Of a stretch of DNA of 5,909 nucleotides, positions 1 through 3,977 are shown piece by piece. Numbering within the stretch: the first letter of the stretch is position 1; each line of letters begins with the position of its first letter. Below the pieces are notes generated by a model. That model searched no databases. It was not told where the DNA came from and saw only the letters and a program-made list of their open reading frames with translations. Source of the stretch: Acidobacteriota bacterium (GTDB lineage: Bacteria > Acidobacteriota > UBA6911 > RPQK01 > JAPXNP01); NCBI GenBank assembly GCA_030614585.1, contig JAUWTT010000274.1, forward strand, positions 1 to 5,909. The letters are read 5' to 3'. The translations under genes were made by a program, and so were the position numbers.

Positions 1-2
1 CA

Positions 3-497
3 ACCATCCAAGAAGACATGGCGCCCTATCCTGTCATCCAGCGGGGTTTCGGGGGTTCGAAACTTTCCGATGTGGCCTGGTATGCAAAGAGACTCATTTA
101 TCCTCACCAGGTTAGAGCACTTGTTATGTTCGTTGCAAACGACATATCTGGAAGAGAGAAGGACAAGTCACCGGAGGAGGTTGGCCGGTTGTTCAGGTAC
201 ATCTTAGATGTGGTTCGCGAGAAGTATCCTGTGACGCCCGTCTTCTACATCGAGATCACTCCAACGGCCAGCCGCTGGGATGTCTGGCCCCAGATCCGCG
301 AGGCCAATCGTGTCTTGAGAACTGTTTGCGAGGAAGATCCCAACGCCTACTTCATTTCGACCTCCAGTCACTATCTGGGAAACGACGGAAAACCGAATCC
401 CGACCTGTTTCGGGACGACGAGCTTCATCTAAATAGAGAGGGTTACCTCAAGTGGACCGAAATCATTAAGGGAGCGCTTGGGAAAAGAGACCAATAG
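3..497 (+). CDS. SGNH/GDSL-family hydrolase, C-terminal part (5' end outside window)
   Basis: Predicted esterase or acylhydrolase of the SGNH fold; the substrate is not evident, although such enzymes often deacylate carbohydrates or lipids. The frame is open from base 3 through an internal ATG at 18, so the true start and the block I GDSL serine lie upstream of the window. Counting from the ATG at 18, the visible blocks are block II RGFGGS (residues 9-14), a block III-like VANDIS (39-44, with Ala before the Asn-Asp instead of the usual Gly-x-Asn-Asp), and block V with the catalytic Asp-x-x-His as D134-E-L-H137 in a DELHLNREGY context. The segment FYIEITPTASRW (76-87) also resembles the conserved block before the Asn-rich helix in this family. 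The stop is TAG at 495-497. It converges with the arsenic operon. The family call is confident; the biological role is unknown. Confidence 0.85.
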   Translation, partial: TIQEDMAPYPVIQRGFGGSKLSDVAWYAKRLIYPHQVRALVMFVANDISGREKDKSPEEVGRLFRYILDVVREKYPVTPVFYIEITPTASRWDVWPQIREANRVLRTVCEEDPNAYFISTSSHYLGNDGKPNPDLFRDDELHLNREGYLKWTEIIKGALGKRDQ

Positions 498-549
498 CAG
501 GGCGAGGGGTGAGAGCCCTGAATTTCCTTCCTTCGAACAGTTCTCGATA

Positions 550-579
550 ACGATTACGAGCACGAGCACGAGCACGAAC
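550..579. repeat. Hexanucleotide tandem repeat (ACGAGC-type)
   Basis: Five consecutive six-base units: ACGATT, three perfect ACGAGC, then ACGAAC. It lies just downstream of the SGNH hydrolase gene, outside coding sequence. It is too short and too regular to be a CRISPR. It resembles slipped-strand microsatellite DNA and belongs with the other short arrays in this window. Confidence 0.8.
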
Positions 580-690
580 CAGGATACCAAGCTTCAAACT
601 CCATTGCAGGAACTATCTAACCTACTGAAATATAGGAGGCCAAAAGCTCTTTGGAAGTCGAGATACTGAGTTCATTGAATCGACCTTGTT

Positions 691-725
691 TGAGATTTGG
701 TGCTTGGTGCTTGGGATTTGGGCGT
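691..725. repeat. Degenerate heptanucleotide tandem repeat (TGGTGCT-type)
   Basis: Five seven-base units can be laid out in register: TGAGATT, TGGTGCT, TGGTGCT, TGGGATT, TGGGCGT. Two are identical and the others share the TGG or TG..ATT skeleton. It lies between the ends of two converging genes. The same period of seven recurs with different units at 2519-2644 and 2751-2799. Confidence 0.65.
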
Positions 726-749
726 GGGGCCGATTTCGACAACACGCCC
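720..749. other. GC-rich inverted repeat downstream of arsC
   Basis: GGGCGTG at 720-726 pairs perfectly with CACGCCC at 743-749 around a 16-base loop, 15 bases beyond the arsC stop codon. It could fold in RNA from either strand and slow or end transcription of the arsenic operon. Neither side is followed by a T-rich tract, so it is not a standard intrinsic terminator. The left arm overlaps the last unit of the heptamer repeat. Confidence 0.35.
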
Positions 750-764
750 GCACCCCCAGACGCG

Positions 765-1190
765 CTACTGTATGAGGGCTTCCGGTAGCGACTCAACAAA
801 CGACTTAATTTCACTGCTGACCCGGCGATAGTGATTCAGCGCTTCTTCCTCGGTCTTCGCTTTCCTGGCCAATCGTGGGGGATCGTCAAACCCAACATGT
901 ATCACCTTCGCGCCTCGGGGAAACACCGGACAGGTTTCATGAGCGTGGCTGCAGACCGTAACCACAAAGTCAAAGTCAATCTCGTTGAGTTCGTCGAGAT
1001 GTTTCGACCAGTGTAGTGAACTGTCGACCCCTTCTTCCTTCATAACCTTCACTGCGTTCGGATTGAGTCCGTGCGTCTCAATGCCCGCCGAATAGGCTTC
1101 GATTTGGTCTTTTTTCAGATTCCCGGCCCAGCCCTCCGCCATCTGACTTCGACAGGAATTGCCGGTACATAAGAAAAGAACTTTCAACAT
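765..1190 (-). CDS. arsC: Arsenate reductase, thioredoxin-coupled (ArsC of the low-molecular-weight phosphatase fold)
   Basis: Cytoplasmic reductase of 141 residues that converts arsenate to arsenite through a disulfide cascade. The P-loop C-x5-R is at C8-T-G-N-S-C-R14, followed by SQMAEG. The two resolving cysteines are C80 and C87 in VVTVCSHAHETCPVFP, matching the C10/C82/C89 trio of Staphylococcus aureus ArsC. The GFDDP loop at 100-104 carries the general acid Asp. All redox residues of the thioredoxin-dependent class are therefore present, and length is normal for it. The start chosen is the ATG at 1190, because the protein then begins MLKVLFLCTGNS as in the family and an AGGAG lies five bases upstream; a longer frame from 1238 lies inside arsM. 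It is the last gene of arsR-arsM-arsC, with its ATG overlapping the arsM stop by one base, so the two are probably translationally coupled. Confidence 0.96.
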   Translation of the reverse strand: MLKVLFLCTGNSCRSQMAEGWAGNLKKDQIEAYSAGIETHGLNPNAVKVMKEEGVDSSLHWSKHLDELNEIDFDFVVTVCSHAHETCPVFPRGAKVIHVGFDDPPRLARKAKTEEEALNHYRRVSSEIKSFVESLPEALIQ

Positions 1191-1200
1191 CAGCACTCCT
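1188..1200 (-). promoter_or_regulatory. arsC ribosome binding site and TGATG stop/start overlap with arsM
   Basis: Read on the - strand the sequence is AGGAG-TGCTG-ATG. The TGA of arsM (1192-1190) and the ATG of arsC (1190-1188) share one base, and the Shine-Dalgarno AGGAG (1200-1196) lies within the last arsM codons. This decides the arsC start and suggests that ribosomes finishing arsM reinitiate on arsC. Confidence 0.85.
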
Positions 1201-2014
1201 GTGCAGGTTTTCTGGCGCGAATAAAGGCGCTGGCACACTTCTCATCAACTGCCGGCGCCAGCTTTTCAACATCCATGCCCTGCTCTGCCAGGAACTCGCC
1301 TGCATCGGCAGCTCGATAAATCCGCGTATACTCGATGTCAACCTCTTCGAAACCGGCAGCCAGGAGCTTCGAGCGGTACTCTCCCTCTTCGAGTGCCCCG
1401 GCCATACAGCCAGTCCAAAGCTCGATACTTTGCCGAATCTCATTTGGGATCTCACCGCGGACCACGATGTCTGAGACCGCCAGGCGTCCACCGGGCTTGA
1501 GAACGCGAAAGGCTTCTCTCAGGACCAGGTCCTTATCCGCAGACAAGTTGATTACACAGTTCGAGACGATAACGTCAACTGTACTGTCGGGAAGCGGCAT
1601 GTCTTCCATCTCGCCTTTCAGGAACTCGACATTGGTTACACCGGTTCTCTTCTGGTTCTCTCGAGCCAGTTCCAGCATTTCATCCGTCATGTCCAGACCA
1701 TACGCCTTGCCGGTGGGCCCGACCTTTTCAGCGGACAAGAACACATCAATCCCGCCTCCCGACCCCAGATCCAAAACAACCTCACCTTCCTCCAGTTTGG
1801 CGAGTGCAGTCGGGTTGCCGCATCCCAGAGACGCTAGAACCGCTTCCTCGGGCAGGAGTTCCTTCTGCGAATCCTCATAGAGATTCGATGTGATGGGGTC
1901 CGAACAGTCGCCTGAAGATCCGATTCCGCAACAACTGTCTCCTTGAACAACGCTCAACGCAATCTTGCCGTATCGTTCCCTGACCTGATCTTTGATTTCC
2001 TGTTTTCCTGACAT
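1190..2014 (-). CDS. arsM: Arsenite S-adenosylmethionine methyltransferase (ArsM)
   Basis: Cytoplasmic enzyme of 274 residues that transfers methyl groups from S-adenosylmethionine to trivalent arsenic, giving mono-, di- and possibly volatile trimethylated forms. The Rossmann SAM site is VLDLGSGGGID (80-90), with further class I motifs YGLDMT (105-110), the Asp-Met pair DM in EMEDMPLP (135-142) and LKPGGRLAVSD (172-182). The arsenic-binding cysteines of the family are all visible: vicinal C28-C29 in the SCCG motif, C65 in LGCGNP, C153 in VSNCVINL and C203 in WTGCMAGAL, corresponding to Cys44, Cys72, Cys174 and Cys224 of the Cyanidioschyzon enzyme. Extra cysteines occur at 37, 260 and at the C-terminal residue 274. 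The ATG at 2014 is preferred over one at 2044 because it has a strong GGAGAGGAG six bases upstream. It is the middle gene of the operon, 68 bases after arsR and overlapping arsC. Confidence 0.95.
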   Translation of the reverse strand: MSGKQEIKDQVRERYGKIALSVVQGDSCCGIGSSGDCSDPITSNLYEDSQKELLPEEAVLASLGCGNPTALAKLEEGEVVLDLGSGGGIDVFLSAEKVGPTGKAYGLDMTDEMLELARENQKRTGVTNVEFLKGEMEDMPLPDSTVDVIVSNCVINLSADKDLVLREAFRVLKPGGRLAVSDIVVRGEIPNEIRQSIELWTGCMAGALEEGEYRSKLLAAGFEEVDIEYTRIYRAADAGEFLAEQGMDVEKLAPAVDEKCASAFIRARKPAQEC

Positions 2015-2020
2015 AATCGA

Positions 2021-2029
2021 CTCCTCTCC
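2021..2029 (-). promoter_or_regulatory. arsM ribosome binding site
   Basis: GGAGAGGAG on the - strand ends six bases before the ATG at 2014. It is the strongest Shine-Dalgarno in the window and decides the arsM start against the in-frame ATG at 2044, which has none. It suggests arsM is translated more efficiently than arsR. Confidence 0.8.
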
Positions 2030-2082
2030 GGTTCCAAACAGCATTACTCATCCAGACATAGAACAAACCCATATAACCCCAT

Positions 2083-2466
2083 TCAATACCTGGTCCCTTG
2101 AAGCTGACACAGTTGCTCCGGATCCATTGACAGGATTGCTTTGAGGCTCCGCCTGTCCTCCTGGGCTTCGCGTGAGCTTGAGCAGCAACTTGAAACCCAC
2201 TTCAGGACCTCCTTGACCTCTTCAGGAACTTCACTGGCGGCGGCTCGATAATAGACCCACCGGCCCTCCTTCCGGGATTCAACGAGTCCAGCCTGCTTAA
2301 GAATGGCCATATGTTTTGACACAGTTGAAGGGGCCAGCCCCAATAATTCAACGACTTGACAGACACAAAGCTCCCTTCGAAGAAGCGCCAAGAGGGCACG
2401 GACCCGGTTCGGGTCTCCCAGCGCCTTCGTGACAGCCGTGAATTCGTTGATTTTACATTTCGCCAT
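2083..2466 (-). CDS. arsR: ArsR/SmtB-family arsenite-responsive repressor
   Basis: Winged helix-turn-helix repressor of 127 residues that releases operator DNA when arsenite binds. The N-terminal ALGDPNRVRALLALL (15-29) is typical of the family. The metalloid site ELCVCQV contains C34-V-C36, equivalent to Cys32/Cys34 of the E. coli ArsR site, just before the recognition helix LAPSTVSKHMAIL (44-56). The wing is SRKEGRWVYYRA (64-75). A second cysteine pair, C94-C95, lies near the C terminus, and C4 and C120 are further cysteines. The start is the ATG at 2466, since the protein then begins MAKCKINEFTAVTKAL; an in-frame TTG at 2502 is part of the -35 box instead. No Shine-Dalgarno precedes the ATG, which fits a leaderless transcript. 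It heads the arsenic operon and probably represses its own promoter. Confidence 0.93.
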   Translation of the reverse strand: MAKCKINEFTAVTKALGDPNRVRALLALLRRELCVCQVVELLGLAPSTVSKHMAILKQAGLVESRKEGRWVYYRAAASEVPEEVKEVLKWVSSCCSSSREAQEDRRSLKAILSMDPEQLCQLQGTRY

Positions 2467-2478
2467 ATAACGAAATAT
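2465..2478. promoter_or_regulatory. Candidate ArsR operator, imperfect palindrome over the arsR start
   Basis: The 14-base sequence ATATAACGAAATAT has dyad symmetry at 10 of 14 positions (ATAT..CG..ATAT). It overlaps both the -10 box and the arsR start codon, so bound repressor would block RNA polymerase. The position and AT-rich dyad fit ArsR-family operators; binding is inferred, not shown. Confidence 0.5.
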
Positions 2479-2502
2479 AAGACTCGCAGTTTGCTTTGTC
2501 AA
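2474..2502 (-). promoter_or_regulatory. Sigma70-type promoter of the arsR-arsM-arsC operon
   Basis: On the - strand a perfect -35 box TTGACA (2502-2497) is separated by exactly 17 bases from the -10 box TATATT (2479-2474), which differs from TATAAT at one position. Seven bases after the -10 box comes the A of the arsR ATG (2466), so the predicted transcript starts at or beside the start codon. The promoter begins 16 bases from a heptanucleotide repeat array. Confidence 0.8.
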
Positions 2503-2518
2503 GTCGCCTGCAAGAAAC

Positions 2519-2644
2519 GGATGCCGGATGCCGGATGCCGGATGCCGGATGCCGGATGCCGGATGCCGGATGCCAGATGCCAGATGCCAGATGCCAGATG
2601 CCAGATGCCAGATGCCAGATGCCAGATGCCAGATGCCAGATGCC
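2519..2644. repeat. Compound heptanucleotide array: 8 x GGATGCC then 10 x AGATGCC
   Basis: Eighteen perfect seven-base units in uninterrupted register occupy 126 bases. The first eight (2519-2574) are GGATGCC and the next ten (2575-2644) are AGATGCC, with one sharp switch and no mixing. The array begins 16 bases upstream of the arsR -35 box. There are no spacers, so it is not a CRISPR. Such an array is likely to change length by slipped-strand mispairing. Heptamer arrays (STRR) are known from heterocystous cyanobacteria, but these units differ and nothing else here suggests a cyanobacterium. Open frames through it on the + strand are artefacts of the repeat. Confidence 0.97.
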
Positions 2645-2674
2645 GGTAAATTCTGACCTTTTCTGTGTGACGGC

Positions 2675-2701
2675 TTTTTGGTGTGCTTGGTGACCTTGGT
2701 G
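2675..2701. repeat. Nine-base tandem repeat (NNNTTGGTG) x 3
   Basis: Three consecutive nine-base units, TTTTTGGTG, TGCTTGGTG and ACCTTGGTG, share the TTGGTG core. The element lies between the two heptamer arrays in the gap separating the HAD gene from arsR. It has no evident function. Confidence 0.6.
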
Positions 2702-2750
2702 GTAAATCTTCTTTACCGATTATCCCCCTTCGCTAAAGCTACGGACAGAA

Positions 2751-2799
2751 CGATCACCGATCACTGATTACCGATCACCGATTACCGATTACCGATCAC
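2751..2799. repeat. Heptanucleotide array (CGATCAC/CGATTAC) reaching into the HAD gene stop
   Basis: Seven units in register: CGATCAC, CGATCAC, TGATTAC, CGATCAC, CGATTAC, CGATTAC, CGATCAC, followed by a degraded CGGCAAC. The variable position is mostly C or T. The HAD-hydrolase gene on the - strand ends inside this array: its TAA (2791-2789) and the two codons before it are repeat sequence, so the array defines the protein's last residues. Confidence 0.92.
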
Positions 2800-3685
2800 C
2801 GGCAACGACCCACGGAGGGGTACTCGGAAGAAGTCGCTCAAATTCAGCAACCAGATCGACTTCGTAGGATTCAGTGAACTGACCGTTGCGGAATCTGCCG
2901 GCTCCTTCCTCGAAGAAGCGTTCCCACGATGTCTCCTCAGAACCCGGGTTGATTGGAAAGAACGATGCGTTGTTCCCTCTCGCCGCATTCATATCACCCG
3001 GGGCATCCCCGATCATTAACACCCTGCCCTCTTGATACCTGCCTTGGGAAGCTAACTCGATATGCTCCTTCTTACTCCCCATTTCCTGCCCTGCAAGGAC
3101 ACGAACATATTTGGAGATGTCGTGTTCCTCCCACTCACGTGCCAGAGCCTCATGAGGCGTGGCCGAGCACACAATCACGTCGGCCCAAGCGGAGATTTTT
3201 TCCAAACTGGCGCGGACATACGGAAAGGGAGGTATCCCATAAACCAGATCGGCAACACTCACATTGACGGCTTCACTCCATGCCAGGGCCCGAGTCAAAA
3301 CCGGATCATTCGTGCGTTCGACTTCTATCGTCAAAGCGGGATTGCTCAATTTCGTCTCCCGCGCTATCCAGTCTCGTAATGACTGCGCAGCTGGGATCTT
3401 GACACCACGCTGTTGGACGTCCGGCCACTCTTCCAGCAGATCAAGAGCCTTGGTAAGAGCAGGAAACCGGTTGATGCCGCGCCACTCCGAGTAAAGGTTG
3501 ACGAATTCTGAAGCTGCTCTCAAAAACTTGGACACAGGCTGCAGTTCCCAGTATTTGACAATGTTTGGAATGAAACACTCCTTGTGTTTGATTTCCATCG
3601 TGTCAAAGGCGCAACCGTCCGAGTCGATCGCAATCAAGAACTCTTTCTGCGGCACCAGGTTCTTCAGTTCAGCCTGTGGATCCAT
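2789..3685 (-). CDS. HAD-superfamily hydrolase, probable phosphatase of unknown substrate
   Basis: Cytoplasmic protein of 298 residues with the four HAD motifs: I, IDSDGCAFDT with nucleophile D21 and acid/base D23; II, VCSAT with S174; III, Lys205/206 in GSKKEHI; IV, MIGDAPGDMNAA with G226-D227 and G230-D231. Motif I is followed by a long helical insertion (about 31-150), a C1-type cap that should govern substrate choice; it does not match a subgroup I can name. The ATG at 3685 is chosen because AGGAG lies five bases upstream; the GTG at 3691 overlaps that AGGAG. It follows gnd and a decayed phosphofructokinase gene on the same strand, 42 bases beyond the remnant, so it is probably in the same transcript and may act on a sugar phosphate, which is inference only. 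Its last codons and stop lie within a heptamer repeat. Confidence 0.85.
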   Translation of the reverse strand: MDPQAELKNLVPQKEFLIAIDSDGCAFDTMEIKHKECFIPNIVKYWELQPVSKFLRAASEFVNLYSEWRGINRFPALTKALDLLEEWPDVQQRGVKIPAAQSLRDWIARETKLSNPALTIEVERTNDPVLTRALAWSEAVNVSVADLVYGIPPFPYVRASLEKISAWADVIVCSATPHEALAREWEEHDISKYVRVLAGQEMGSKKEHIELASQGRYQEGRVLMIGDAPGDMNAARGNNASFFPINPGSEETSWERFFEEGAGRFRNGQFTESYEVDLVAEFERLLPSTPPWVVAGDR

Positions 3686-3690
3686 ATCCA

Positions 3691-3695
3691 CTCCT
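3691..3695 (-). promoter_or_regulatory. Ribosome binding site of the HAD hydrolase gene
   Basis: AGGAG on the - strand lies five bases before the ATG at 3685. It decides the start, because the upstream in-frame GTG at 3691 shares a base with this motif and cannot use it. Confidence 0.75.
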
Positions 3696-3727
3696 GTAGC
3701 ACATTTCAGATGTGAGAAAACCTCTAT

Positions 3728-3968
3728 TCAGTTCCGATGTTCGACAGGGACATAAGCAGGGAGCTTCCGATCGGCAAACACCGGCTGCAGGCGCGCAAAG
3801 CGCTGGATTCCACCGATGAGGAAACACTTACCCAGTCACCGCCGATCAGCGGGCGAGCGTAACTCACAAAATCATCCGGCAGGTTTCGATGATACCTCGA
3901 AGTGAATTGCTGATTACGGGCGACGGGCCGCCCGACTGGGCAACGATAACGTTCTTGTTGAGGGCCAC
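3728..3968 (-). pseudogene. 6-phosphofructokinase (PPi/ATP-dependent family) remnant with internal deletion and frameshift
   Basis: Only the two ends of the gene survive. From a GTG at 3968, nine bases after the gnd stop and preceded by GAGAG, comes a frame of 34 codons with VIVAQSGGPSPVIS (residues 7-20) and NSLRGIIETC, the phosphate-binding N terminus of PPi-type phosphofructokinases. It stops at TGA (3864-3866). Overlapping it in another frame is LPDDFVSYARPLIGGDWVSV, and after a further one-base shift near 3816-3825 comes LIGGIQRFARLQPVF followed by ADRKLPAYVPVEHRN and a TGA (3730-3728). These match the C-terminal end of the same family. An intact homologue has roughly 400 residues, so most of the catalytic middle is missing. 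The protein cannot be functional. It sits in the gnd group and was probably cotranscribed. The alternative, that unrelated frames mimic both ends in the right order, strand and spacing, is unlikely. Confidence 0.82.
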
Positions 3969-3977
3969 TATTCTCTC

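Larger units (their letters stand above)
498..764. other. Convergent intergenic region between SGNH hydrolase and arsC
   Basis: No gene is supported here. The open frames lack a plausible start signal and their translations are low complexity. The region holds two short tandem repeats (550-579 and 691-725) and one GC-rich inverted repeat (720-749). I see no hairpin followed by a T-run on either strand, so the transcription ends of the two converging units are not identified. The stretch between about 580 and 690 shows nothing recognisable. Confidence 0.6.

Noticed and set aside
499..519. Hairpin AGGGC/GCCCT just after the SGNH stop as a terminator
   Set aside because: The five-pair stem has an 11-base loop, and only scattered T residues follow. 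It is too weak to call.
478..669. Small + strand frame overlapping the end of the SGNH gene
   Set aside because: It starts inside the SGNH gene, has no ribosome binding site, and much of its translation (a Thr-Ser run) comes from the hexamer repeat.
1335..1880. Long + strand open frame of 181 residues
   Set aside because: It is antisense to arsM, Ser/Arg-rich, and has no recognisable motif. It is a shadow of the real gene.
2356..2693. Two + strand open frames encoding MPDAGCR and MPDARCQ heptapeptide repeats
   Set aside because: A seven-base unit repeats its reading frame every 21 bases, so stop-free translation follows from the array itself. There is no start signal, and one frame also runs antisense through arsR.
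2701..2717. Hairpin GGTAAA-TCTTC-TTTACC as a terminator of the HAD gene
   Set aside because: The stem is six AT-rich base pairs and no T-run follows on either strand.
2519..2799. Possible CRISPR array
   Set aside because: The units are 7 or 9 bases and directly adjacent, without unique spacers, and no cas genes are present.
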